Source: Owenia fusiformis
Taxonomy: Eukaryota; Annelida; Polychaeta; Sabellida; Oweniidae
DNA: 64,000 bases
Reading direction: 5' to 3'
Assembly (NCBI GenBank): GCA_903813345.2
Contig: CAIIXF020000005.1
Coordinates: 34,971,375-35,035,374, forward strand
The notes under the pieces are model-generated. The model was not told where the DNA came from, did no database searches, and was given only the letters and a program-made list of their open reading frames with translations. Of this stretch, positions 38,801 through 50,400 are shown one piece after another. Position 1 is the first letter of the stretch. Every line of letters starts with the position of its first letter. Made by a program: the position numbers and the translations under genes.

Positions 38801-40370
38801 TGATCACATCACAATTTGATTTGGAACAATAAACTATGGGGAACGTGAATCGCATATATCAATTCTCATGGAAAGCAACTTCCTACATAGCAGCTAAAGT
38901 CATTTTTCAGAAAAGGTCTAGACTAAAAAAGACCTGCTGTCTTATTTTACCCTGCTGTCCCTAACCATCTTAATTGTCATTTGTCGGGTTGACTCTTGGT
39001 GTCTCCAGTTGTTTATCTATTTTGCTTGAACGCACGTGGCTTGCTCGATTGACATTTAAGTATGTCTGTTTATCTCCTATCTCATTCTTGATTTATTTAG
39101 GAACGTATCTAATCTGGTTTCTAAATCGTTTTAATATGCCTTGTACGTAGTATGCAGTATGCACGTGTAATTACAATATGCCAGACAGAAAAAAAATCGC
39201 AGATATATTAAAAGAAAGTAGAAAAGAAACAAAAGGTATATGTCATCAAAAAGGACAAAACCCCAACATCCAAGAGGTCGATACAAATATAATGCACATA
39301 TGATTGATATAATCAATGTCATATTGGTTTAATATGCTATCATATGATTTATTCTATATTTCTAAGTCGTTTGTACTTCATAGCAGTACTACACGTATGA
39401 AGTTCGAACTAAGGCCATGCACAATGTTCCATTTAGATATTCCAAATGTACCTTTCAGGGGTCACTGGTTTTTAAGGTAAACTGTTTCCAAGATAAAATT
39501 CTGAGATTTTGTGAAGCACCTGGAACCATATCATATCAAGTTTTTATTGATTAAACAGTCGTATTTCAAATTGGTTTATGTTGTGCCTTGATATTGGACG
39601 ATCGCTTAATCTTTGGATTATACGTACTAGATTATCAACTTTCATTAACACGTTTTCATACTTTCAACAGGATATTCTTAAGCAGACTTTACAACGACAG
39701 ATATGTGATCATTTTCGTATTAGTTTTTCTGTATGTTTATTTGTTATGTAAATCTTTTGTTTTCTGTTTTCTCGTGTTGACAGAACGTAGTAAATGTTTT
39801 ATTTACGCCTAGGCAGTAACGGATAAACCAGACTTTTGAATATTGCAACAATGGAGATTTGGCCCGCACTTTAGAAAAGTTGGAAGTCATGGAAAATGAT
39901 TTAGATGACATAAATCAATAAATCAAAGCTATTATTGTGGAAAACTTTTCAACTTCAAATGTGCTGTTTAAAAGAAGAAGTAAGTCATTAGAGGTAAGCT
40001 ACATGTATCGAGGGTTTAATGTGCAAAAATTTAAAATCTCACAAAAAAAGAAAATTAGATTTCAAAGCTCGCATAGAAACTCCTCAATTGTTGCCAAGTT
40101 TTGATAACAATTATCTGAATGGTCTTGCATTTGCTTGTGCGTAATGGATAAAACGTGTCTCTTTTAAGATCGAAGAACATGATATCAAAAAATTATGAAA
40201 TCATTATATTTTACTCTACATACCAAGCGACAGAGATTAGAATGTAAAAATACCTATGTCCGCCATCTTGGAAATTTTCAAGATCATGGAGAGTGTTTCG
40301 AAAACTTTAGTCTCCTCCTCGACGTGACGGCTAGCTAGCAATTACATGGGAGTACACTGGTGGATCTAGA
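38801..40370. other. Gene-free stretch
   Basis: No recognised gene. Frames at 39,131-39,322 (minus) and 39,588-39,812 (plus) are hydrophobic, AT-biased and without motifs. Confidence 0.45.
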
Positions 40371-40379
40371 AGCTACTAA

Positions 40380-40545
40380 GGGGGGGGGGGGGCACATTAG
40401 AAGTCAAGAAATTTTTTTGGAACCCCTAAAACAAAACTTAAGGCCCATTTTTAAAATTTGGCCTAAAAAGCCCAAAAAGGCCCATTTTTAAGGCCCTACA
40501 CAATTTTTCTGGGCCCTCTCAAGGGGGGCAGGCCCCGTGGAGTGC
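40380..40545. repeat. Poly-G tract and ggccc/gggcc-rich low-complexity block
   Basis: A run of 13 G (40,380-40,392) is followed by A/T runs broken by aaggcccatttttaa-type words and ending near aggccccgtgg. It looks like a decayed repeat; no coding content. Length in the poly-G run may be unreliable. Confidence 0.6.
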
Positions 40546-40559
40546 TACCAATAATTTCG

Positions 40560-40787
40560 ATTGAACATCACTCAACAATGCAGTGACGCATACGTACGTG
40601 TTCATCGCATAACTTTTCGCTAACAATTGATTGAGATTGAACATCACTCAACAATGCAGTGACGCATGCGTACGTGCTCATCGCGTAACTTTTCGCTAAC
40701 AATTGATCGAGATTGAACATCACTCAAGAATGCAGTGACGCATGCGTACGTGCTCATCGCGTAACTTTTCGCTTACAACAATCATAG
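40560..40787. repeat. 76-bp tandem repeat, three copies
   Basis: Units start attgaacatcactcaacaat at 40,560, 40,636 and 40,712 and carry gcagtgacgcatgcgtacgt and cgtaacttttcgct. The last two copies are nearly identical and the first differs at several bases. Confidence 0.93.
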
Positions 40788-43170
40788 AAAGGAGCATGTA
40801 AATCTCAATTTGCACTTATTACGAATTTAATTGAATGATGTAAATATACCCTGGTGACTGATATGCTTAAACTAATAAGGAAGTATGCGTTAATTAGATC
40901 AGCATATAAATCCTCGCCATATTATGTGATTTAAAACTTGCTTTTAGTCGCTTCCCCTCCCCGCTCCCCCTACATGCTGTATTTATTTCCCGAGTCTAGT
41001 TCTCATAGACAATAGGAACGGACAGTATGATGATTCTATGCGATACAACAATGCTATCGATGTCTAAGTATTTCGGGAACGTAGAAATATTGATACATCC
41101 ATTAGGCTGCAATAGATATGATAGCTATAAGTATACTATGTTGTTGTTTATAAATATACTTGACACTTGGTGCAAATAAAGGATGGATTTATAATTGAAA
41201 GAAAAAGCAGGAAATAGATTTTAAGTACTCTCTCGCATATGACCTTTTAAGTAATTGCAAATTGGGAAACCCTTTATTAAATAAAATGCGAGCGTTTAGC
41301 GCCCTTTAATTACGTAATCGTATGTCGTGCGTAATTATCACGCAATGATGTAAGGTAAAACGGCTAATGTCAGTAGAGTCATACCACTGAAGCTCTTTGT
41401 TCTCCAACATACAATAGATGTATCATCTACAGATACAAAGTCTCCTTTGGAACAGACTGTCATATGTTAGTCCCCGTGTCATTACTTAACGACTCAATGC
41501 TGAAAAATCATAGAGTTGGATTCATATGACAGCCTTGGAAAGTCGAAGATGGGGAAGAAAGGGCTTAAGGTAGTCAGGTGTTAATGCAATTTACTTTATA
41601 GTTCGCCATGAAGTAATCGTTTAAGACAATTTTCTGAGTGGTTAAATCTAATTATGTAGTAAAATACCACTTTATTGGGCACTTACTAGTTAGTAAAAGT
41701 AACAATGTCTCGATCATCCAACAATATGATATCATCCAACTTTGAAGCGATATTTCCAAAAAACACATTAAAATTATTAACTGGATGACATTTTTCAAAT
41801 TCTAAAGCTAAATGATAAAGACATCTTACTCAAAAATACCTTACAATGGGTCTAGCTTTTGATTAGAAAGAAATACGGAGAATATTGAATGGGTTCTTCA
41901 GTTTTACGATGTCAACTGCACGACTACCCTGGACTAGGCACGGTAAGAGCGGCCGAACCTCCTCTAAAAGACACTCGTACTTTATAATTATCCTTTTGAC
42001 AATGTCGGGTTAATGAACACAATAACTTCATATTTAAACAAAGGGATGAAGAGATCATATATGTTTACTGCTCAAACATAAAGTTAATTACTCTGACATC
42101 TTCAAGACACTCCAGTACTTCTTTACATCCCTCTTCTGTTTATGACTCTCTGTTGAATATTTAAAGTGATCTTGAGTTCTTCTTTTATCTATTAGACTAA
42201 TTATTGTTATTTTCAACGTTATACAGAAACAATGTCTTGCTGTGGCCATTGTCAATGTTACAACAAATATCAACACTTTCGAAACTCGAATACGTCATGT
42301 GCTTTTGGATTGGTACATAAATTGTTGTTTGTTTGTTTGCTTGCTTGTTTGTTTGTCTGAAATACATTGGGATATTAGGGATTTGCTTTACTTATGTTGA
42401 TTGTGCTCTTGGATTGAGCTTTTCTTGTTGTTGTTTGTAATTCTCTTTGCCCTTTCCCAAATGACAAAAAATTTATTTTCCAAAAAGTGCATACTCATAG
42501 TAAATGCCATTTTACTTAATTATAGTGGAGTTACAGTCAAACGTAGAAAAAACGCCTAGTTCATAATCATTTATACTTTTTTGTAGATCTGAAATTAAAC
42601 CTGGAACATCAGAACAGGCCTACATTATATTTGATGATATACAATAAAGGATCAGCAAATTAGTTATTTCGAGCATTTGACTGCATTCGTATAAAAATAT
42701 ACAATTGGTCGCTATGGTGATAATTCAAAGCCAAGACTATATGACATAAAAACAAAACCATTGTTATCCTAAATTGCATTTTGATTTCCATAAAAATTGA
42801 TGAAACGTCGACCCTGGACTCATCACTCATTGTACCTATAATGCGTTCTAACACCGTGATATTAAATTGTGAATACTGGATGGGGATTGCATCAAACCTT
42901 ACCCCAATAGTAATACACTGAATAGAAGTAATAGGCGTGGGGTAAAGGCTTAAATCGTGATCTCGGAGGCCTAGACGGGGTAATGAAAACATTGGAGTAG
43001 ATAATGTTATGAATGCATTCACTAAATCTCTAAATTCATAAATAATTCAACGATGGTTTAACATTATAACACTTTTGAATTAACAATCTTGCAATATTCT
43101 GGTTAACCTTTTATCTATAGTAAGGTGAATATAGATCCAATAAGGCAATTACCCTCTCTTGTGTTTTCAG
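40788..43170. other. Upstream region of the amine receptor gene
   Basis: No repeat over 100 bp and no recognised exon. A TTGT microsatellite lies near 42,320-42,360. The minus-strand 120-codon frame at 42,660-43,022 shows no domain, signal peptide or splice partner. The promoter and first noncoding exon of the receptor probably lie in or beyond this stretch, but I cannot place them. Confidence 0.45.
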
Positions 43171-43367
43171 AATAAAGGAAGAATACTCGACAATGCGGCT
43201 AGCTGAAGATTATCGGCATTTGCTCGATTGACATCGACAGTCAAACCTGCGAAGATTTCAAGGTGGACGGACTTAGAATAAAGTGTATACTCATCTCGCT
43301 ATCTACTATATATAAAAACGGATTAAGTCAATGCGGACGACTGATTTGTGATGCGATTCACAGTTAA
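43171..43367 (+). promoter_or_regulatory. Receptor 5' UTR exon segment with three upstream ATGs
   Basis: A pyrimidine-rich 3' splice site (ccctctcttgtgttttcag) ends at 43,170, so a noncoding 5' exon is likely upstream. Before the receptor start there are three short upstream frames: 43,193-43,231 (12 codons), 43,331-43,351 (6 codons) and 43,351-43,386 (11 codons). The second stop overlaps the third ATG. The third frame overlaps the receptor ATG (43,368) out of frame. The main ATG has T at -3 and G at +4, a middling context. Together these could lower translation; this is inference from sequence only. Confidence 0.6.
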
Positions 43368-45023
43368 ATGGATCGTGATTATCTGAATATGAATGGTGCG
43401 CTTATAGACACTATGGATCTCCCAGCGTCCAAACGCACGAATGTATCATCTCTACAGGGGAATATGACAGGAGGAAATGAAACGCTCGTCCCAGTGTGGC
43501 CTTATCCATGGATTTATCCAGCCGATATAAGATTACCACAAGTGGTGCTTATATCCGTGTTTGTGACAGCTCTAATGGTCGGTATAGTATTTGGAAATAC
43601 TTTAGTCATCATCGCTATTATGACAGATAGGAATCTAAAAACAATACAGAACTCTTTCATTGCGTCATTGGCCGTGGCGGATTTGTTGGTGGGTTGTATG
43701 ATTATGCCGTTTTCTCTTGCGAATGAAATGATGGGATATTGGTACTTCGGGGAGTATTGGTGTGAATTATGGCTCGCCATCGATGTCCTCCTGTGTACGG
43801 CTTCAATTTTAAACCTTTGTGTCATTAGTTTGGATCGCTACTGGTCCATTACTAAAGCTATCCAATATTTGAAACAAAGAACTGCAAAGCGGGCCGCCAT
43901 GATGATTGCCTTCGTCTGGGTGTTGTCATTTATAATCTCAGTGCCACCTATTATCGGTTGGAAAAAACCACAGGGGAAAATCGAATACTGGGGCTTCCCA
44001 ACGTGTGAGCTAACCGACGATATAGGATACGTTGTTTATTCAAACGTCGGCTCTTTCTACTTGCCTCTAATTGTAATGGTCGGTGTATATGTTCGGATAT
44101 ATATCGCTGCGAGGAAGAGGTCCCGTCGTGGATTGAAAAAACGAGGACCAAATCGTGGACCGCCCCCAGAACTTCATAAAGATAAGTCAACGTCTACTTC
44201 GAGTAGTACAGGAACCCCGCAAGTCTCTCGAAACAACAACAAAAATGTATTTAAACCTCCTGAAAAAATCATCGAAGGGGATGCGATGTCGTTTGGGAAC
44301 GTTGATACAAAAACCACGCATGTTGACGACCATACGCTACGAAATAACGCAGATGGAACTCGAATTCCTCAAAAATGTGAGAAAGACGATGTAAATAAAA
44401 CGAATCAAGCCATGGCGGTATCCGCTGCTTCAGCGACATCTTTACCAACGTCTCCCTTGCTCTCAAAACTCGGTGATGGTCATGAAGAAGATACAGACAG
44501 TACTGTTATAGCAAACAGAAATAGGCAAAACTCGATAAAAGTAGTTCATATAGATAATAAAGAGGGCAGTGTCAGAAGAGCTGTTCTTGATATTCCTCAC
44601 ATTGAGGTTGACGATGCTAGTTGTGAATTATACAAGCACCATGACGGACATCACAATAAAAAGCACGCAGGCTTGATAGCTAACATTGGGCATTTTGTAA
44701 GAAAATCATCTATCACCCATCAACGTAAGAACTCACAAAATGACGCTGAACGCCAGCGAAAACGAATAGCCAGGGCAAAGGAACGCCGTGCCATATTAGT
44801 TCTAGGGATTATAATGGGGTCATTCATTTTCTGCTGGTTCCCGTTCTTTACGACATACCTAATATGTACTCTAATGCATATTCCTCCGCCTGGTATATTT
44901 AAGGTCTTCTTCTGGGCAGGTTACTTTAACTCCGCCCTGAATCCTATTACATACACTGTTTTCAATAAAGATTTCCGCAATGCATTTAAGAAAATACTTC
45001 TTCCAAGAAGACGATATATGTGA
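43368..45023 (+). CDS. Alpha2-adrenergic-type biogenic amine receptor (GPCR)
   Basis: Class A GPCR of 551 residues in one uninterrupted coding exon. The N-terminus has sequons N25, N32 and N37. Seven helices lie at about 58-82, 94-118, 129-152, 174-198, 221-246, 473-500 and 508-531. Amine signatures: D139 in TM3 (amine counter-ion), C132, DRY at 156-158, S225 and S229 in TM5 matching the alpha2 catechol serines 5.42 and 5.46, CWFPFF at 489-494 and NPITY at 525-529. MPFSLANEMMGYWYFGEYWC and YVRIYIAARKRSRR are close to vertebrate alpha2 receptors, as is the very long third loop (~225 residues) with a short tail. The tail lacks the usual palmitoylated Cys. Expected Gi coupling and a noradrenaline, octopamine or tyramine ligand are inferred from family; TM5 does not settle the ligand. 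An insect-type alpha2 octopamine receptor is the main alternative. Confidence 0.95.
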   Translation: MDRDYLNMNGALIDTMDLPASKRTNVSSLQGNMTGGNETLVPVWPYPWIYPADIRLPQVVLISVFVTALMVGIVFGNTLVIIAIMTDRNLKTIQNSFIASLAVADLLVGCMIMPFSLANEMMGYWYFGEYWCELWLAIDVLLCTASILNLCVISLDRYWSITKAIQYLKQRTAKRAAMMIAFVWVLSFIISVPPIIGWKKPQGKIEYWGFPTCELTDDIGYVVYSNVGSFYLPLIVMVGVYVRIYIAARKRSRRGLKKRGPNRGPPPELHKDKSTSTSSSTGTPQVSRNNNKNVFKPPEKIIEGDAMSFGNVDTKTTHVDDHTLRNNADGTRIPQKCEKDDVNKTNQAMAVSAASATSLPTSPLLSKLGDGHEEDTDSTVIANRNRQNSIKVVHIDNKEGSVRRAVLDIPHIEVDDASCELYKHHDGHHNKKHAGLIANIGHFVRKSSITHQRKNSQNDAERQRKRIARAKERRAILVLGIIMGSFIFCWFPFFTTYLICTLMHIPPPGIFKVFFWAGYFNSALNPITYTVFNKDFRNAFKKILLPRRRYM

Positions 45024-45514
45024 AGATAATACCAGGTAACGATGTGATAACAATTGTTGGTTGTACGACTTTTACATTACAGTATGTTGTTAAATGTATA
45101 CATATAGATAAACTGAGAAAATCGAGTTACTATTTTCGTAATGCAACAGTAGACAAACTTATTTATAATTCGAAGACATTAAAATAGTAAATGTCGGGTT
45201 CGGATGATATTATTAAGTTATTTGGAAAGAAAATGTGTATTCGACAAACGTAGAGCTACAGAAGAAAATAGGCGGAATATGTGTGTTTTCAAGCACAAAG
45301 ATGAAGTATGAAATGTACAAACCGATTGTTCAGATTGAATGTATGTGAATTGTGTATATCAAGACAGCCAATGAAATTGACAACGCAAGTTATAAAATTA
45401 TGAATTATAAACCTACAGAAATTTTATGACAATTACAAGGAATTATCAGTATTTATTTTAATGGCACAGTTTACTATTTTGTCTGAGACTATAGATTACT
45501 TATGGGCTTTTGTA

Positions 45515-45520
45515 AATAAA
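45515..45520 (+). promoter_or_regulatory. Polyadenylation signal of the receptor
   Basis: AATAAA about 490 bp after the receptor stop, followed by a T-rich stretch (tcttttttgt). It is the first canonical signal in a plausible 3' UTR. Confidence 0.6.
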
Positions 45521-45595
45521 TCTTTTTTGTAATAAGAAATTTCATGACTATTTTTAAAACTGCTCTAGATGGAAACTTGCAAGATTTATTTCTTA

Positions 45596-46403
45596 CCCCC
45601 CTATCACACCAAACTAGTTCTTACCCGTTCTTGCCAGTCCTACGAAAACGTCCTAAAACGGGCTCAATCTGGCTGTGGTCGGGAAATATGTCTGAAATAA
45701 TTAGCTCTTTCGTTCTTAAACAGTCTTCAATACGTCCATCTCGTTCGCAGTTCGTTCAGGTCGCACCACGTCGGTGTGCAACGTAGTAGAACGCGTCCCT
45801 TAGTCTAGAAGGTCAACATGACCTGATTACAGAACGGTATGGTCGCCATCGAACTTTGAATCGATTCAAAATTCTAAAATCACATTCCCGTCTGAGAACG
45901 TTCATAAAGTTCGTAAATAGACGTTAGAAAGTTGCAGCTACGTTCATTCCGTTCGCACACAGTTTAAGACCAGTTTTGAAGAACGCAGTGGCAACTTGTT
46001 TGGTGTGATAGCTATATTTTTGCTAACTCGTTCATCAGCAGTGTTAAATACGTTCTTAATCAGTTTAAACCCGTTTGCAATTAGTTCTACCTCGTTCTCA
46101 ACACGTCCTCGGACAGTTCAACTCGTTGTTAAAACGTCCCTAGTAGGATTGAAGTACGACGGTTCCGATCGTAGTACGTCCAGCTCGTCGTTAGTACGTT
46201 GTCACTCGTTCTAATTGTAGAACGTGACGACCACGAAAACATTTTGAGCATTGTCTAAGTTCTAGAGGACCTACCCGTTCGAGTACGTTCGATGAAGTGT
46301 GTAAATAGATCCCAAACGGTTCTTAGTAGGTCCAGTCCGTTCGTACACAGTTGAAGCCCGTTTTCGAGAACGTAGTGAGAACTAGTTTGGTGTGATAGTA
46401 GGG
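45596..46403. mobile_element. 808-bp MITE, CCCCCCTATCACACC family, complete copy
   Basis: The left end is cccccctatcacaccaaact and the right end gtttggtgtgatagtaggg, flanked by TTA on both sides (45,593-45,595 and 46,404-46,406). An extra copy of the terminus (tttggtgtgatag) occurs near 46,000-46,010, so the left ~415 bp is itself bounded by inverted ends. The interior is a run of degenerate ~10-bp words (cgttct, acgtcc, agttca). Frames at 45,544-45,786 and 45,996-46,214 are repeat-derived. TTA duplication is compatible with PIF/Harbinger, but no transposase is present. Confidence 0.92.
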
Positions 46404-46581
46404 TTATCAGATTAACTGATGTGCTTGGAATCTGAATGCTTTTACTCTATGCCTAAAGGTAGGATGGATCACTTCCAAATATTTATATGTTGAAATGGGG
46501 CCCACAACTGGCAATGGAATATCTGCAATAATCTCTGCCGTTTGTAATTAACTATTACGTAATAATGATATTAAGGTAACT

Positions 46582-46748
46582 GCCTTGGTCACATTTGATT
46601 ACCGTGCGTTGGTAGCTTCCCAAAATCGAGAGAAATAAGCAGCATAATTTATGTATTTAAGTAGCCTATGATTTAGATTTTCTGTCTCGATTTTGTAAAG
46701 CTACGGCCGCCAGACGGCCGGCCGCCATGTAACATATGTGATCGAGGC
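46582..46748. mobile_element. Small MITE, GCCTC..TCACATTTG family, copy 2
   Basis: Starts gccttggtcacatttg and ends catatgtgatcgaggc. The interior has ctacggccgccagacggccg and tctcgattttgtaaagct, as in the other copies. 167 bp, noncoding. Confidence 0.8.
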
Positions 46749-47329
46749 TTTACTAACCTAACATCTTCTTATTTAGAATATTATATTGAAAGAGATACTA
46801 ATGTGCAGCATATGAAGGAATCAGAGAAGGAACTGAGAGTTGAAAATGTCGTTAGCAATATTTCCCAAAGGGATCTACGTTGCAGCATGTAATTTCACAC
46901 TATGCGTGCAAGATAAGCTCGTTCACTTAAAAATGAATTCTCACCGGTGTCATGTAAAATTACCTAATAAAATAAGACAATATTAGTGATTTTAAAGTTG
47001 AAATTACCCAATGCACTTATAAGTATTCCGTAGATACCGCACGATATTACGTATTAACTATAAGTACCTATAAAGGGTGATTATACACGACAGGTCGACT
47101 TCTTGGACAATTTTCCTTTTCATGTGTGCTCTTAAATCTTTGAAAACGTCAACGCTGGATTTCCAGCTAGAAAAAATCCATTGGCCTACATTTCAGTAGG
47201 AATCTCATAGACGTATTCTGTTAACGATATTTTGTTTATGTGTCACGGTATTATAACGATAATGTGATGAAATGCCTAGGTGCTCATTAAAATAGTATAA
47301 AACACTACTATAGTCAATGTAGGCAGACA
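46749..47329. other. Gene-free stretch between the MITE and the AprA-like 3' end
   Basis: AT-rich, no recognised features. It may contain the end of the 3' UTR of the minus-strand AprA-like gene. Confidence 0.45.
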
Positions 47330-47335
47330 TTTAAT
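47330..47335 (-). promoter_or_regulatory. Possible polyadenylation signal of the AprA-like gene
   Basis: On the minus strand this reads ATTAAA, the commonest variant signal, about 105 bp past the stop codon. No AATAAA is closer. Confidence 0.4.
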
Positions 47336-47438
47336 CATTCATAATCAATATTTATCATGAGTTTTGTTGACAGTAAATGTATCTTTTCAGGGTAAATGTA
47401 TGGATTTTAAGCTAAATACACGTCATGATTGATGAGAT

Positions 47439-50400
47439 CTAGACAATCCGACCCCAACAATTTTCAGGTGTAGTGCATGCTGGGAATGGGTATCGTGCAG
47501 GGATGACGTTCAACTCAGTGGTGAATTCCATTTCATCACCGTCGCTATTTGTGAAAACGACCTCGAGGAAGAAACCAAGCCATCCGCTAGAGGGCTCGGC
47601 GAAAGTTGCTCGAAAGTGTCGATCTGGCTAAAAACAAAACCGTTTCAAATGACGTGTAGGTCTACAAATGGATCTATTGCCAACTCATTAATTTGATTTA
47701 ATTATATTTGAAAATACCCAGACATACCACAATAACTTCAACAGCGTTTACATCTTCACTCCACAACACTGGGTTCTCTTCTATCTCGCCAGGGGTCTCT
47801 GATGCTCGTGCCCACCGGAAGTCACGACGAACCTCTCCTCTAATAAATCGAGACGTTGGATAGTATTATCTCACAAAACCACTCACTTTCATATTTTTTG
47901 AAGTAGTATTTGACCAGTTACAAGCATATAGGGTAAAATAAGCAGCATCGATCATCTGAATATTATACACCAGCGCGATGTTATTAGTATAAACATTTTC
48001 CTAACATCATTGTTTTTCTTGATGCGAAATAACAAGTCATAATATTACTCAATTACACCCTACTAAAATAATATTTTTCGAATCGCCCATTTTTCAACGA
48101 CGTGATACGTTTTTCGACCAATCGCACCAATCGGGGAGTCAGTTGTAACTTTCTCGTCGTTATATCTTTCTGGTGCAGGAATGAATCGAAGTAGCGAATT
48201 CGAAATCAAGGTGAACATACAACACCTGGCTTTTGCAGATATACAGAACTACAATCTAAAGGTAGTAGACGTAAACAATTGAAGCAACGCTGTTTATATA
48301 CATTATAGCAAGTAATCAACGAGTCTGTTTATCTCACCCCGGGCCCCCATCAGCAGTTTCAGCATACCACGCACTAACGCTAACGGGAACTTGTTGGTTG
48401 GTGTAAACATCGATTGTTCCCGTTCTATTAGCCTAGAATATTAGTGGCATATAAGATAATTGTGAGGTTCAAGGTGCATGTTTTTAAGAAAACGTGTTCG
48501 TGAACGTGTAAAATTCTGATTGTTTTATGGGTTAGATCACACGTTCACGTAGACGTTCTCTTGAAACACGTACCTTAACCTCGTTATTAGCATGTCATCG
48601 AATCTCCAGTGATGAATAGTGGTGCCATTCACCATACATTTTTCTTCTTGAATTTGAACCGTTTAATTCATGAACATGTACGGAAGTTTCCTTACCCTAC
48701 TATCACACCAAACTAGTTCTCACTACGTTCTCGAAAACGGGCTTCAACTGTGTACGAACGGACTGGACGTACTGTGAACCGTTTGGGGACTATTTATAAA
48801 CTTCATCGAACGTACTCGAACGTGTAGGTCCTCTAGAACTTAGAACATGCTCAAAGTTTTCTCGTGGTCGATACGTTCTTCAATTAGAACGAGTGACAAC
48901 GTAATAACGACGAGCTGGACGTACTACAAACGGAACCGTCGTACTTCAATCCTACTAGGGACGTTTTGACAACGAGTTGAACTGTCTGAGTACGTATTGA
49001 GAACGAGGTAGAACTAATTGCAAACTGGTTTAAACATATTAAGAACGTATTTAAGACTGTTTATGGACGAGTTGGCAAAAATATAGCTATCACACCAAAC
49101 AAGTTCCCACTGCGTTCTTCAAAACTGGTTTTAAACTGTGCGAACGGAATGAACGTAGCTGCAACTTTCCTTGTAAGGTGTATTTACGAACTTCATGAAT
49201 GTTCTCAGACGGGAAGGTGATTTTAGAATTTTGAATCGATTCAAAATTCGATGGCGACCATACCTTTCTTAATCAGGTCATGATGACCTTCTAGACTAAG
49301 GGACGCGTTATACGACGTTGCACACCGACGTGGTGCGACCTGAACGAACTGCGAATGAATTGGACGTATTGAAGACTGTTTGTGAACGAAGTAGCTAATT
49401 ATTTTAGACATATTTCCCGACCACAGCCAGATTGAGCCCGTTTTACGACGTTTTCGTAGGACTAGCAAGAACGGGTAAGAACTACGTTGGTGTGATAGGG
49501 GGGTTAAACACTACAACGTTGTAGTGAGGGAATGTACTTTATTCGATTAACCATAGCATGAAACCATTGATCGTGTGTATTACTGGAATACGAATATACG
49601 TTTTTTCTGGAGACATGCATCTCATGTGGGAACTTTATTTTTTCTAGAACTTACCGCATCTTGCGAGAGCGTCCAGTTAAATACTGGCAGTACATCATTC
49701 TATAAAAATTAAATCCACAATGTATTTAATAAGCTCCTTAGACATAATGAACATAACCTTTTCGAAATGAATTAATTTCATTGCTATGTACTGCGATTAT
49801 GGACGTATCCAAATCCTTCGGATAGTACGGTAAAATGAATTGTTTTAATAATAAACACAAAATACACTCCCCTTCATACATTTGACAATCAGAGGTTTTC
49901 ACTGAATAGCATATCAAAGTCTGTAAATATTTGAATACTAAATATTTCGGAAATTCGTGACAAATCTAATTTTATGATTGCCATGCATAGACGGGATCTG
50001 ACAAGTGATCAAAAATGAGACCCTCGATTGCGAAAATAATGAAGGAGAGTGTACATTTTTCATGTCGGGGAGAATAAGACAGAGGATGAGAAAACAACGT
50101 CATTCTACTAACAAACGTAATTGATATAAACTAGGTTTGCATTTGTAAAATACAGTCAATATGGTATAACGAAAATGGGACTTCTGCGCATGTTAAAATT
50201 TTTCGTCAAAACTCAACTTTTGTTCAAGTTGATACGATTGTCTTTCGAACTAGAGACTTACCTCATTCGAAAGATCATAAAAGACTTTATCTATACTGAA
50301 AATCTTAGATCCAAACATAGTAGAATACGCCGTCAGTCCGCATTTGATTTTTTGAAGTGAGTTTCGTAGATCGTCAGATTTCTCCGACTGATATCGGGTT

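Noticed and set aside
42660-43022. 120-codon minus-strand frame upstream of the receptor
   Set aside because: No domain, signal peptide, splice partner or conserved motif, and it overlaps the expected leader region of the receptor. Length is compatible with chance.
43514-45053. Antisense and alternative-frame ORFs overlapping the receptor
   Set aside because: They shadow a well-supported receptor frame and show no features of their own.
45544-49468. Similar frames at 45,544-45,786 and 49,241-49,468 that could suggest a conserved small protein
   Set aside because: Both lie in two copies of the same MITE, and conservation is equal in noncoding parts of the element. The first frame also begins outside the element.
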